In this document: piece by piece, positions 33,918 to 42,935 of the stretch | Layout: each line of letters begins with the position of its first letter | How positions within the stretch are numbered: position 1 is the first letter of the stretch | NCBI RefSeq assembly: GCF_017349295.1 | Contig: NZ_JAFMPK010000038.1 | Location: 1-64,000, forward strand | Direction: 5' to 3' | Source: Myceligenerans salitolerans | GTDB taxonomy: Bacteria; Actinomycetota; Actinomycetes; Actinomycetales; Cellulomonadaceae | DNA length: 64,000 bases | Notes under the pieces: generated by a model | Told to the model about the DNA's origin: nothing | What the model saw: the letters and a program-made list of their open reading frames with translations, nothing else | Databases searched by the model: none | Program-made: the position numbers and the translations under genes

Positions 33918-35585
33918 ATGCACGCCGAACAGGCACTTCCGGACACGTCCTTGCCGCCGCAGGATCTGCAGCGCCTGGCCCCGGGCGTCGCCCTGGCCAC
34001 CGTGCTGGACCGGCTGACCGGCCCAGAGCCGTCCGCCACCGCCCACGGAGAGTCGGCGCTCGATGCCCTGGCCGACGACGGCCTGCGGGCCGTCGTCGCA
34101 GCGTGGGATCGCGTCGCCTCCTGGGCGCGGGCCGCTCAGGCGCGAGTGGCGCGCGAGTTGATGGCCCGTACCGATGGCCCGCTGGCGCGCGACTCCGTGG
34201 CCGGGGAGATCGCCGCCGAACTGCATGCCACGACCGGTGAGGCGTGGCAGATCGCGATGCGTGGCGAGGGCACCGGCCAGTACCCGGCACTCGCTGACGC
34301 ACTGGCCACCGGGCGGGTGGACGCGAAGAAGGCCGACACGTTCCTGCGCGCCGGAGCGGACCTGACACCCGAGGAACGGGGGCAGGCGATCGATGACCTG
34401 CTGCCGGCCGCGCCACGGCGCACCTGGAAGTGGATCAGCGAACGGATGAACGCCCGCGCCGCGACCCTGCACGGGGCCAAGGCACGACGCCGGGAGGTGA
34501 TCGACCGATGCAATGTGTGGGCCGAACAAGCCGGCCCCGGACGCGGCCGCATCGTCGCCGACCTGCCCGTGACCGACGCCGCACGCACGTTCAACGCCAT
34601 CCAAGCCGCCGCCAAGACCCTCAAGGACACCCCCGGCGAACGGCGCCCTCTCGGCGCACTACGCGCCGCCGCATTCACCGCCCTGACCACCGGACGCCTC
34701 GTTCTGCCGAGCCCCGGGGACTCGCCCGGCGACGACTCGCTCGGAGAGGACCCGCTGAGAGAGGACCCGCTCCAGGACGGCTCGCGCGACACCGGCGATC
34801 CACCGGCCGAGCCGCCCAGGCTGGTCGAGCCGGTCCTGGACACCGACCTCGTCCCCGTCCCCGACGACCCGTACGGCGTTCACCTGACCGGACCCGCACC
34901 CGATCGCGCCCCCGGCCCTGGCACCGGTCATGCAACGGGCACGCGCCTGCGCGTCATCGACGTGCCCGCGAGCGTGCACGTGACCGTGCCCGCCGGCATG
35001 CTGCTGGACCCCGACGACGCCACTCCAGGCATCCTGGACGGCTTCGGCCCGATCCCCGCCGACCACGCCGCACGCATCGCCGCCGACGGCACCTGGCGAC
35101 GGCTCCTGACCGACCCCGCCTCGGGCGTCCTGACCGACTACTCCACCCGCACCTATGCTCCCGGTGTCACCCTGCGCGCTGCCGTCACGGCCCGCGACCG
35201 CACCTGCACGTTCCCCGGCTGTGACCGCCCCGCGGCCACCGGCGGCAGGCCGGCCCTCGATCTGGACCACATCGAGCCCTTCGACAAGGACCACCGCTGT
35301 CGTCCCGGCGAACGTGGCCAGACCCGCGCGGACAACCTGCACCCGTTGTGCAGAAGACACCACAATCTGAAAACGCATGCGAACTGGCAGGTCACTCGTG
35401 ATCCCGATACCGGGACCACCCGCTGGACCGCGCCCACCGGCGCGGCCGCCGTCGTCGAGCCCACGATCGTCGATCCCGTGATCCGCTACGGCCTCGCCCA
35501 CGGCATGACACTCGCCGCCCCACCCGAGCCATCGACGACACCGCCGGGGAAGGAGCTACCTGCACACGGCCCACCCCCGTTCTGA
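33918..35585 (+). CDS. DUF222-HNH endonuclease domain protein
   Basis: The 555-aa product has an N-terminal DUF222 helical region (DALADDGLRAVVAAWDRVASW, later RKADTFL-type repeats) and a C-terminal HNH nuclease fold: CTFPGCDRPA, DLDHIEPFD, NLHPLCRRHHNLKTH. The middle holds an acidic low-complexity linker (near residues 265-300). Many copies of this family occur in actinobacterial genomes; function is unknown and mobility is suspected. AAGGGGGTGG before ATG 33918 decides the start against the longer frame from 33747. Confidence 0.88.
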   Translation: MHAEQALPDTSLPPQDLQRLAPGVALATVLDRLTGPEPSATAHGESALDALADDGLRAVVAAWDRVASWARAAQARVARELMARTDGPLARDSVAGEIAAELHATTGEAWQIAMRGEGTGQYPALADALATGRVDAKKADTFLRAGADLTPEERGQAIDDLLPAAPRRTWKWISERMNARAATLHGAKARRREVIDRCNVWAEQAGPGRGRIVADLPVTDAARTFNAIQAAAKTLKDTPGERRPLGALRAAAFTALTTGRLVLPSPGDSPGDDSLGEDPLREDPLQDGSRDTGDPPAEPPRLVEPVLDTDLVPVPDDPYGVHLTGPAPDRAPGPGTGHATGTRLRVIDVPASVHVTVPAGMLLDPDDATPGILDGFGPIPADHAARIAADGTWRRLLTDPASGVLTDYSTRTYAPGVTLRAAVTARDRTCTFPGCDRPAATGGRPALDLDHIEPFDKDHRCRPGERGQTRADNLHPLCRRHHNLKTHANWQVTRDPDTGTTRWTAPTGAAAVVEPTIVDPVIRYGLAHGMTLAAPPEPSTTPPGKELPAHGPPPF

Positions 35586-35696
35586 CGGGTGCGGTACCGC
35601 GACGTGGGCCGGGCCCGATGACGCTTCGCGCGCCGCGAACAACTCTCACCCGCGCGACCAGGCACAAAGCGGTCATCGGCCATCTAAGGTGGGTCC

Positions 35697-36785
35697 GTGC
35701 CGTACAAATGCGGGTTCGAGTTCGAGTATGTCCTGGTCGACTCTTCGCAAAGAATTCGCGACTTCACGAGCCTGGACTTCCGGGAGCTCGACCGCGCCCT
35801 GGCGGACGGCGAAGGCACGGAGGACGACTCGCTCACGCGGGGCGACCTGAGCATCAAGTCCGGCTACTGGTACCTGGAGGGCGACGAGCGGTTCGGCCCG
35901 GACGGCACATTCCTGGACCTGCGGGTCAAGGGCGCGGAAGTTCGCACGCCGATCGCCGGCACCCTCACCGGCGCCGCGGACCACCTGCTCCGTCTGCAGA
36001 ACGACCTCGAAGCACGCCTGGCACCGCTCGGGCTCGGTCTCGGGATCGTCGGCTTCCACCCCACGCTGACGGAGTACCGGATCGAGCCGCCGCTCAACGA
36101 CTGGGAGCGCGCCATGCGCGCCGAGCACCACGAGTACGGATACGCGAACGTCTCCAACGTCAGCTTCGGGCCGGACGTGAACCTCTCCTTCCCCGGCTTG
36201 AACGCCGACGGCGTCGTCGACCTGACGCGGAAGCTGACGCACTACAGCCCGTACCTGGTCCCGTTCAGCTTCAGTTCGCCGTTCTTCGACGGCGGGCCAT
36301 GGGGCGGCCCGAGCCGCCGCACCTACGAGCGCACCTGGCGCCGGGTCGCCGCCCGCTGCTTCGTGGAGCGGGAGCCGGCTCCCTCCGTGGAGCCCGTCTT
36401 CGTCTACCGCCCGCGAGTCCCGGCAGAACGCGGCCGGATCGAGTTCAAGGCGTACGACGCCTTCCTCAGCCGCGCGCACCTCCTGGCCGGCGCCGCTCTG
36501 GTGCTCGGTGTCTGCCTGTCGGACGAACTTCCGGGACGCGACGACGTACCGAGCCGCGAGCTCCATCAGCTCGCGGCGGCCCGCGCCTTCGACTCCCCCG
36601 GGATCGCCGACGGCGCCGCCGAGGTCCTGGAAGCCGCGCGCACGGCACTCGCCGGACTGCCGGACGAGGCGGAGCTCCTGCGCCCCTTCGCCGACCTGCT
36701 CGACCGAGGCCGGACCCCCGCCGACGACCTGCTCGACGCCTACGCCCGCACCGGCCGAACGTTCCACCAGGGAGGACTCCGATGA
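35697..36785 (+). CDS. GCS2-like carboxylate-amine ligase
   Basis: The 362-aa product begins YKCGFEFEYVLVD, resembling the Mg-ATP-binding start (GxExE) of the glutamate-cysteine ligase/YbdK carboxylate-amine ligase superfamily. It also has SIKSGYWYLEGDERF, a His-rich segment (GFHPTLTEYR, EHHEYGYANVS) and a late FKAYDAFLSR block. Such enzymes join a carboxylate to an amine at the cost of ATP. It is not close enough to GshA to be called a glutathione enzyme. GTG 35697 is preceded by AAGGTGGG. It overlaps the next gene (ATGA), forming a two-gene cassette with a flavin oxidase. Confidence 0.7.
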   Translation: MPYKCGFEFEYVLVDSSQRIRDFTSLDFRELDRALADGEGTEDDSLTRGDLSIKSGYWYLEGDERFGPDGTFLDLRVKGAEVRTPIAGTLTGAADHLLRLQNDLEARLAPLGLGLGIVGFHPTLTEYRIEPPLNDWERAMRAEHHEYGYANVSNVSFGPDVNLSFPGLNADGVVDLTRKLTHYSPYLVPFSFSSPFFDGGPWGGPSRRTYERTWRRVAARCFVEREPAPSVEPVFVYRPRVPAERGRIEFKAYDAFLSRAHLLAGAALVLGVCLSDELPGRDDVPSRELHQLAAARAFDSPGIADGAAEVLEAARTALAGLPDEAELLRPFADLLDRGRTPADDLLDAYARTGRTFHQGGLR

Positions 36786-37738
36786 CGACCGAAAGCACCC
36801 CGCTCAGCGGCGACGCGGATGTGGCGATCTGCGGCTCGGGCCCGATCGGCGCGGCCACGGCCTGCTTCCTCACCCGGCACCGTCCCGCGCTACGCGTCAC
36901 GCTCGTCACCGACGAGCGGTCCGACGACCCCGAGCACCTCGCCACCTACCGCTACTCGGGCGGCAGCATCCGCTGGGCCTGGGACGACCCGGTCAAGCGC
37001 GAGATGACCGAGGAGACGGCACGCTTCGTCCGAGAGCTCCTGGCCGACGGCGTCGAGCTCGACGCGCTGGAGAACACCTACCACCTGCTGCACACGGGGG
37101 AGCTGATCCCCGCTCTCAACGTCTCGGCCGCCCGCCTGGTGGGTCATCTCGTCGACACGGCGCGGGCGGGCGGCGTCTCGTGGCATCCGGGAACGACGGT
37201 CACCGCCGTCCGCCCGGGGCAGGGCGTCCACGTCGTGGAGACCTCACGCGGCACCGTACGGGCACGGCGGGTGCTGGTCGCCCTCGGCGCGCGCACGCCA
37301 CGGGTCGTGCCCGAGCACGACCCGGAGGTCGAGAAGCGGCAGCTCTTCGTGCTCGACCTGCCCGTGGGCGAGCTCCGGGAACGCCTGCCCCACACGATCG
37401 TGCCCGTCGGAAAGGGCTTCGCCTACGTCTTCCTGAAGCGGACGGAGGGCGGTACCAGGGTGGTCGTCGGACAGGAGGACGTCGTGGAGGACCACGACAC
37501 CTCCGGGCCGGTCGACCACTGGGACGAACTGCTGGACAGCGGCGTCGGCGACGTCCTGCCGTGGCTGCGCGACGCCCGGGTCGAGCGCATCCTGTGGGGC
37601 AGCGACGCCGGGCACAAGACGCTCGCGGTCACCGAACCGGCCCCTGGACTGCTCGCCGCGAGCTGCGGGAGCGCCGTGCGCTCGGCGGCCTGGATCGGGC
37701 GGCGGCTCGCGGAGCGCCTGGCCGGCCCGCTCGGGTAG
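36782..37738 (+). CDS. DAO-type FAD-dependent amine/amino acid oxidoreductase
   Basis: The 318-aa product has an N-terminal FAD motif (VAICGSGPIGAATACFL), a central substrate region (RYSGGSIRWAWDD) and a C-terminal FAD block (LLAASCGSAVRSAAW). This is the glycine/D-amino-acid oxidase superfamily, though shorter than typical DAO (about 370-400). Translational coupling to the upstream ligase suggests that one enzyme makes and the other oxidises, or the reverse, an amino-acid-derived amide. The pathway is not recognised. Confidence 0.8.
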   Translation: MTTESTPLSGDADVAICGSGPIGAATACFLTRHRPALRVTLVTDERSDDPEHLATYRYSGGSIRWAWDDPVKREMTEETARFVRELLADGVELDALENTYHLLHTGELIPALNVSAARLVGHLVDTARAGGVSWHPGTTVTAVRPGQGVHVVETSRGTVRARRVLVALGARTPRVVPEHDPEVEKRQLFVLDLPVGELRERLPHTIVPVGKGFAYVFLKRTEGGTRVVVGQEDVVEDHDTSGPVDHWDELLDSGVGDVLPWLRDARVERILWGSDAGHKTLAVTEPAPGLLAASCGSAVRSAAWIGRRLAERLAGPLG

Positions 37739-37765
37739 CCGCGCGGCGGCCCGAGCCCCGGCCGG

Positions 37766-38314
37766 CTACTCCTCGTCCGCGGTGCTCGCCAGGTCCTCGA
37801 GGAAGCCCGCCACGATGTCGCGCTCCGCCGGGGACAGGCGCGCGGCGACGTCGAACCGGCGCGCGTGTCGACGGCCGACCGTGAGCCGTGCCGTGTTCCG
37901 GGTCTCGGCCGTCACCTCGACCACGACGCTGCGGCGGTCGGAGGGGTGTGGGCGACGCAGCACATGACCGCCTGCGACCAGGCGGTCGAGCAGCTTGGTG
38001 GTCGACGCGGTGGAGATCTGCAGGTGTTCGGCGAGCGCCCCGGGCGTCACCGCACGCCCTTGGTGTCCCGCCGCGATGAGGTAGCGGATCGCGCGCATGT
38101 CGGTCTCGCCGAGCCGCATGTAGCGACGCGAGGCCTCGCTCGCGCGACGATCGGCCTCGCGCCAGCGGCGCAGCGCCTGCATCACGCGGACGACCTGGTC
38201 GACGTCCCGGTCGTCCAGGCCTGCTCGCCGGACGATCTCCTGCCTCGGGTCGATGACCCGAGGGTCCAGCATCGACAGCTCGTCCGCCTCGCGCGGCGCG
38301 GGTTCGTGCTCCAC
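37766..38314 (-). CDS. MarR-family transcriptional regulator
   Basis: The 182-aa winged-helix protein has a recognition region VTPGALAEHLQISTASTTKLLDRLVAGGHV and the wing HPSDRRSVVVEVT, both MarR hallmarks. It is divergent from the MMPL exporter with a CTAGC palindrome between them, so it probably represses that exporter and itself. The start may be GTG 38314 or the Met codon 14 residues in. Confidence 0.88.
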   Translation of the reverse strand: MEHEPAPREADELSMLDPRVIDPRQEIVRRAGLDDRDVDQVVRVMQALRRWREADRRASEASRRYMRLGETDMRAIRYLIAAGHQGRAVTPGALAEHLQISTASTTKLLDRLVAGGHVLRRPHPSDRRSVVVEVTAETRNTARLTVGRRHARRFDVAARLSPAERDIVAGFLEDLASTADEE

Positions 38315-38335
38315 GCCGCGACTTTATGCCATAGG

Positions 38336-38355
38336 GTGATCACTAGCTTGGCTAG
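38336..38355. promoter_or_regulatory. Likely MarR operator (overlapping palindromes)
   Basis: CTAGC-TTG-GCTAG (38343-38355) overlaps the palindrome GTGATCAC (38336-38343) in the 79-base divergent region between the MarR gene and the MMPL exporter. The position fits autorepression plus control of the exporter. Confidence 0.65.
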
Positions 38356-38393
38356 CTAAATTTCGGATCACAAGATCGGACAGGACCCCAGCG

Positions 38394-40592
38394 ATGCCCC
38401 AGCCCCCTTCCCGCCTCGGCTCGTCCGCCCCCACGGCGGGCGGCGCCGCACCGCCGGTCTCCCGCGTACCGCGCTGGCTCCGCGTCACCCTGCCCGCCCT
38501 GCTGATCCTGGTCTGGCTCGCGGCAGCGGCCGTCGGCGGGCCCTACTTCGGCCGGGTCGACGAGGTCTCCTCCGACGACCGCACCGCGTACCTTCCTGCC
38601 ACCGCCGAGGCCACACAGGTCCAGGAAAGGCTGTCCGGCTTCACGGACGGCGACGCCGTACCCGCCGTCGTCGTCTTCGTCGCCCCCGACGGCCTCACCG
38701 GTGGCGACCTCGACGCCGTCGACGACCGCCTCGCCGCGGCCGGCCGCCTGAGCACCGTGGACGGCGACATCTCCCCCGCCATCGCCTCCGACGACGGCGC
38801 CGCCGCCCAGGCGTTCGTCCCGCTGTCCGGCTCCGCCGACGTCGCCGAGGCCACCGCGGAGCTGCGGGAGACCCTGACCCGCGACCTGCCCGAGGGCATC
38901 GACGTCTCCATCACCGGGCCGGCCGGCTTCGCCGCCGACCTCACCACGGCGTTCGCCGGGATCGACGGGCTGCTGCTCGGCGTGGCGCTGGCGGCGGTGC
39001 TGGTCATCCTGGTGATCGTCTACCGCTCGTTCCTGCTGCCCGTCACCGTGCTGGCGACCAGCCTGTTCGCACTCTGTGTCGCGCTGCTGACGATCTGGCA
39101 CCTCGCGAACGCGGGAGTGCTGCTGCTCAGCGGGCAGACCCAGGGCATCCTCTTCATCCTCGTCATCGGAGCGGCGACCGACTACGCGCTGCTGTACGTG
39201 GCCCGCTACCGCGACGAACTCCTCCGCACCCCGGACCGGTGGACCGCCACGCGCCGTGCGCTGCGCGGCTCGTTCGAGCCGGTCCTCGCCTCCGGCGGCA
39301 CCGTCATCGCCGGGCTGCTGTGCCTGCTCCTGAGCGAACTGCGGTCCAACAGCACCCTCGGGCCCGTCGCGGCCATCGGCATCGCGTTCGCCATGCTCTC
39401 CGCGCTCACCCTCCTGCCCGCCCTGCTCCTGCTGCTCGGCCGGGCGGCGTTCTGGCCGCGGGTTCCCCGCCACGACCCGGCCGCGGCACAGGACGACACG
39501 AGCGATCGCGGCCTGTGGGGGCGGGTCGCACGCGTGGTACGCGGCCGGCCGCGCGCGGTGTGGATCACGACCGCCGCGGTGCTCGCCCTCGGCTGCGTAG
39601 GCATCACCCAGCTCCAGGCCTCGGGCGTGCCCCAGTCCGAGCTGGTGCTCGGCACCTCCGAGGCGCGCATCGGGCAGGACCGGCTCGCCGAGCACTTCCC
39701 GGCCGGCTCCGGCACTCCCGTCTACGTCGTCGCTCCCGAGGGCGAGCTGCAGCCCGCGGCCGACGTCCTGCTGGAGGAGGACGGGATCGCCGACGTGGCG
39801 GTCACCGCGGACACGCCGGCCATGACCGCCCCCGTGACCGCCGACGGCATCGGCGCGTTCGGGCCGCCGGGGACACCGGCGCCCGAACCGGTGGTCTCCG
39901 ACGGCACGGTGCTGCTCCAGGGCACGCTGACCGACGCCGCCGACTCCGCCGCCGCGGAGCGGACGGTCCGCGACCTGCGCGCCGCCTACACGGACACGGT
40001 TCCCTCCGCACTCGTGGGCGGGGAGTCCGCCACCGACCTCGACACGAACGAGGCGTCCATCCGCGACCGGACGCTCATCGTGCCGGTCGTGCTCGTCGTG
40101 ATCCTGGTCATCCTGATGCTGCTGCTGCGCGCCGTGGTGGCGCCGGTCCTGCTGATCCTCACCACCGTGCTGTCCTTCGGCACCGCCATGGGCGTGGCCG
40201 GCCTCGTGTTCGAGGCCCTCGGGTTCCCCGGTGCGGACCCCGCCGTCCCCCTGTACGGCTTCGTGTTCCTGGTGGCACTCGGGATCGACTACAACATCTT
40301 CCTCATGACCCGCGTCCGTGAGGAGACGCTGCTCCACGGCACCCGCGAGGGCGTGCTGCGTGGACTGCGCCTGACCGGGGGCATCATCACGTCCGCCGGG
40401 CTCGTCCTGGCGGCCACGTTCACCGCGCTCGCCGTGATCCCGGTGCTCTTCCTCGTGCAGCTCGCGTTCATCGTCGCCTTCGGGGTGCTGCTGGACACGT
40501 TCGCCGTCCGCTCCCTGCTCGTCCCGGCGCTCGCCTACGACGTCGGGCGGAAGATCTGGTGGCCGTCGCGGCTCGCCCGCGGCGCGGCGTGA
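38394..40592 (+). CDS. MMPL-family (RND superfamily) exporter
   Basis: The 732-aa product has two repeats, each a large extracellular domain followed by five or six transmembrane helices. Typical proton-relay segments are GAATDYALLYVARYRDEL in the first repeat and VALGIDYNIFLMTRVREET in the second. MMPL proteins export lipids, siderophores or drugs. Control by the divergent MarR gene points to inducible efflux of a small aromatic or hydrophobic compound. A hairpin follows the gene. Confidence 0.93.
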   Translation: MPQPPSRLGSSAPTAGGAAPPVSRVPRWLRVTLPALLILVWLAAAAVGGPYFGRVDEVSSDDRTAYLPATAEATQVQERLSGFTDGDAVPAVVVFVAPDGLTGGDLDAVDDRLAAAGRLSTVDGDISPAIASDDGAAAQAFVPLSGSADVAEATAELRETLTRDLPEGIDVSITGPAGFAADLTTAFAGIDGLLLGVALAAVLVILVIVYRSFLLPVTVLATSLFALCVALLTIWHLANAGVLLLSGQTQGILFILVIGAATDYALLYVARYRDELLRTPDRWTATRRALRGSFEPVLASGGTVIAGLLCLLLSELRSNSTLGPVAAIGIAFAMLSALTLLPALLLLLGRAAFWPRVPRHDPAAAQDDTSDRGLWGRVARVVRGRPRAVWITTAAVLALGCVGITQLQASGVPQSELVLGTSEARIGQDRLAEHFPAGSGTPVYVVAPEGELQPAADVLLEEDGIADVAVTADTPAMTAPVTADGIGAFGPPGTPAPEPVVSDGTVLLQGTLTDAADSAAAERTVRDLRAAYTDTVPSALVGGESATDLDTNEASIRDRTLIVPVVLVVILVILMLLLRAVVAPVLLILTTVLSFGTAMGVAGLVFEALGFPGADPAVPLYGFVFLVALGIDYNIFLMTRVREETLLHGTREGVLRGLRLTGGIITSAGLVLAATFTALAVIPVLFLVQLAFIVAFGVLLDTFAVRSLLVPALAYDVGRKIWWPSRLARGAA

Positions 40593-40624
40593 GACGGCGA
40601 CCACCGGGGCACGCTCTCGGCCGG

Positions 40625-40655
40625 CGCATGCGGCCGCCGCCTGCGGTCGCATGCG
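40625..40655. terminator. Hairpin terminator after the MMPL gene
   Basis: Thirteen-base arms (40625-40637 and 40643-40655) pair with a single G-U wobble around a five-base loop, 33 bases past the exporter stop. Confidence 0.75.
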
Positions 40656-40742
40656 AGCGGGAGGTGGGTTAGGTTCGAGGCGAAGCACACCCGTGGCTCA
40701 GCAAACTGCCACCTGTCGCTCTCGACCCGGGAGTTGATCCTT

Positions 40743-41576
40743 GTGCCTGCTTCCTTCCTTCTCGCCGACCGGCCCGAACTGGCCCCCGCCGAGCGCAAGC
40801 GCCGTACCGCACGACTCCTCGACGAAGCCCAGGACGTCCGGGGCGCAGAACGACAACGCCTGCTCGACGAGGTCGTCCTGCTGAACATCCCCGTCGCCAG
40901 ATCGCTGGCAGCGCGGTACCGGAACCGCGGCCAGCCGCTGGAGGACCTCGAGCAGGTCGCGTGTCTCGCCCTCACGCACGCCGTCAACGCGTTCCGGCCC
41001 GACCGTGGCGACGACCTGCTGGTCTTCGCGATGCCGTGCATCCTCGGCGAACTGCGCCGGCACTTCCGCGACACCACCTGGACGGTCCGCCCACCCCGGC
41101 GGGTCCAGGAGCTGCGTCCGCGGGTGTTCGCCGCCGAGGAGCGGCTCGCCCAGGAGCTGCGGCGCCCGCCCCGGCCTCGCGAGCTGGCCGACGACCTGGG
41201 CTGCGACCAGGACGAGGTGCGCGAGGCCTGGCAGTGCGGTGACTGCGCCAGCCCCACCTCGCTGGACGAGGTCCTGCCGGGCACCGACAGTGCCACCGTC
41301 GTCGACCAGATCGCGGACGACGAGCGGGGGTACTCGCGCAGCGAAGCGATCGCCGTGCTCGCGCCGGCCTGCCGCCGGCTGGGCCCGCGCGACCGGAAGA
41401 TCCTGCGGATGCGCTACTACGAGCAGCTCCGCCAGACCCAGATCGCCGAACGGCTGGGGATCTCCCAGGTCCAGGTCTCCCGCCTGCTGCACCGGATCCT
41501 GCGTGACCTGCGTCGGTCCATCACCACGGGCGATGCGCCCGGGACCCCGGCCGGTACGTCGGTCGACGCCGCATGA
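40743..41576 (+). CDS. SigB/SigF-type stress sigma factor
   Basis: This 277-aa sigma-70 family protein has region 2 signature DLEQVACLALTHAVNAFRP, the SigB/SigF hallmark CILGELRRHFRDTTWTVRPP and a region 4 HTH (RQTQIAERLGISQVQVSRLLHRI). These factors are usually held by a neighbouring anti-sigma kinase (RsbW/UsfX), but none is adjacent. GTG 40743 is preferred because GGGAG lies nine bases upstream. The two next transcription units carry matching SigB/SigF-type promoters, which supports a local regulon. Confidence 0.9.
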   Translation: MPASFLLADRPELAPAERKRRTARLLDEAQDVRGAERQRLLDEVVLLNIPVARSLAARYRNRGQPLEDLEQVACLALTHAVNAFRPDRGDDLLVFAMPCILGELRRHFRDTTWTVRPPRRVQELRPRVFAAEERLAQELRRPPRPRELADDLGCDQDEVREAWQCGDCASPTSLDEVLPGTDSATVVDQIADDERGYSRSEAIAVLAPACRRLGPRDRKILRMRYYEQLRQTQIAERLGISQVQVSRLLHRILRDLRRSITTGDAPGTPAGTSVDAA

Positions 41577-41666
41577 GCATGCGACGTCCGGAACCGCCGG
41601 GCCGGGACGGCGAGACACCGCCCCGCCCCGACGTCCGGTGGGCGCCGGCCCCGGGGAGACCGTGAC

Positions 41667-41903
41667 TCAGCCGGCCAGCCGCTCACGCAGCAGCGCCTTC
41701 GCGTACTCGGCGCCCTTCTTGCTGTCGGCCTGCGCCTTGGTGAACAGGTCCGCGAGGCTCTGGTCCCCCGCGCTCTCGGCGTCGGCGCGGAACTGCTCCA
41801 GCCGCAGCGCGTTCTCGAGGCAGGACTGCAGGTACCACACCAGGTCGTAGTGGGCGTCTCGGGTGCCGGTGACGTCGCCGGTCTCGGGCGTGATTGCGGT
41901 CAT
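41667..41903 (-). CDS. 78-aa helical stress-associated small protein
   Basis: The product is a short hydrophilic helical protein (YDLVWYLQSCLENALRLEQF, then KAQADSKKGAEYAKALLRERL). A perfect ribosome-binding site (GGAGGGAG) precedes the ATG, and a SigB-type promoter lies 40 bases further up. No family function is recognised. The GGGTAC promoter and neighbours imply expression in general stress or stationary phase. Confidence 0.8.
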   Translation of the reverse strand: MTAITPETGDVTGTRDAHYDLVWYLQSCLENALRLEQFRADAESAGDQSLADLFTKAQADSKKGAEYAKALLRERLAG

Positions 41904-41946
41904 CGGGATCGCTCCCTCCGTGTCGGTTTGCTCGGTCGTCTCTCCG

Positions 41947-41971
41947 GTACCCCGACGCCCGCCCCGTATTC
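41947..41971 (-). promoter_or_regulatory. SigB/SigF-type promoter for the 78-aa protein gene
   Basis: Read on the minus strand: GAAT (41971-41968), 15 bases, GGGTAC (41952-41947). This fits the actinobacterial SigB/SigF consensus (GNNT-N14-16-GGGTAC). The start point would be near 41940, giving a leader of about 37 bases containing the ribosome-binding site. It is the mirror image of the promoter at 41983-42007. Confidence 0.8.
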
Positions 41972-41972
41972 A

Positions 41973-41982
41973 CGGTGCACCG
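41973..41982. repeat. Palindrome CGGTGCACCG between two divergent promoters
   Basis: This 10-bp perfect palindrome lies exactly midway between the two -35 elements (ATTC at 41968-41971, GAAT at 41983-41986), one base from each. The whole stretch from GTACCC at 41947 to GGGTAC at 42007 is symmetric about 41977 in its conserved parts. Confidence 0.8.
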
Positions 41983-42007
41983 GAATCAGATCGTGCCCAG
42001 TGGGTAC
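41983..42007 (+). promoter_or_regulatory. SigB/SigF-type promoter for the SDR operon
   Basis: GAAT (41983-41986), 15 bases, GGGTAC (42002-42007). With the usual start point six or seven bases downstream, the transcript would begin near 42014, only about three bases before the ATG at 42017, so the SDR mRNA is probably leaderless or nearly so. Confidence 0.8.
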
Positions 42008-42016
42008 CGGGCCGGT

Positions 42017-42889
42017 ATGAGCACCGAAGACCAAGGAACACAGTTCCCCCCTCAGCAGCAGGAGCCCCCTGGGCTCACCGACGAGATGCGCCCGGAGCCG
42101 GACCACGGCGAGCAGAGCTACGTCGGCCACGGACGCCTCGAAGGGCAGGTCGCCCTGATCACCGGAGGCGACTCGGGCATCGGCCGGGCGGTCGCCCTGG
42201 CCTACGCCCGCGAAGGCGCCGACGTCGCGTTCACCTATCTTCCGGAGGAGAAGCCCGACGCCGAGGCGACGACCGACCTGATCCGGCAGGCCGGGCGCAC
42301 ACCGCTCCCGCTCGAGCTCGACCTGATGGACCGGTCCGCGTGTGACGAGGCCGTCGAGCGCACGACGAAGGAACTCGGCAAGCTCGACATCCTCGTCAAC
42401 AACGCCGGGTTCCAGATGGCGCGCGACGACACGATCGACGAGTTCACCGACGAGCGGATCGACCGCACGCTCAAGACGAATCTCTACGCGTTGCTCTGGC
42501 TCGTCCGAGCCGCCGCACCGCACCTGCGCGAGGCACGGGGATGCGTGATCAACAACGCCTCCATCCAGGCCTACTCGCCGTCGACGAGCCTCCTCGACTA
42601 CGCGGCCACGAAGGCGGCGATCAACAACCTGACCGTCAACCTCGCGGCGCAGTTCGGCCCGGACGGTGTCCGGGTGAACGCGGTGGCCCCCGGACCGATC
42701 TGGACGCCGCTCCAGCCGGCGACCCAGCCCCCCGAGAAGGTGGAGAACTTCGGCGCCGACACACCGCTGGGACGCGCGGGGCAGCCCGCGGAGGTCGCCC
42801 CGGCGTTCGTGTTCCTCGCCTCGCCGAGCGACTCCTCGTACGTCTCGGGAACCGTACTCGGGGTCACCGGCGGCAAGGCGGTCTTCTGA
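42017..42889 (+). CDS. Stress-associated SDR oxidoreductase (YhdF/YhxC type)
   Basis: The 290-aa short-chain dehydrogenase has the N-terminal extension typical of the general-stress SDR group (TQFPPQQQEPPG, then GRLEGQVALITGGDSGIGRA). It has the cofactor motif TGGDSGIG, NNAG, and the catalytic Ser-Tyr-Lys set: Ser in INNASIQAYSPS and YAATK. The product probably reduces carbonyls using NAD(P)H. Its conserved start fits ATG 42017 immediately after a SigB-type -10 element. It is followed after 46 bases by the DUF7218 gene. Confidence 0.92.
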   Translation: MSTEDQGTQFPPQQQEPPGLTDEMRPEPDHGEQSYVGHGRLEGQVALITGGDSGIGRAVALAYAREGADVAFTYLPEEKPDAEATTDLIRQAGRTPLPLELDLMDRSACDEAVERTTKELGKLDILVNNAGFQMARDDTIDEFTDERIDRTLKTNLYALLWLVRAAAPHLREARGCVINNASIQAYSPSTSLLDYAATKAAINNLTVNLAAQFGPDGVRVNAVAPGPIWTPLQPATQPPEKVENFGADTPLGRAGQPAEVAPAFVFLASPSDSSYVSGTVLGVTGGKAVF

Positions 42890-42935
42890 CCCGTCCTCAC
42901 CGCTGTCGTCACCACCGGACGAAGGAGAGATCACC

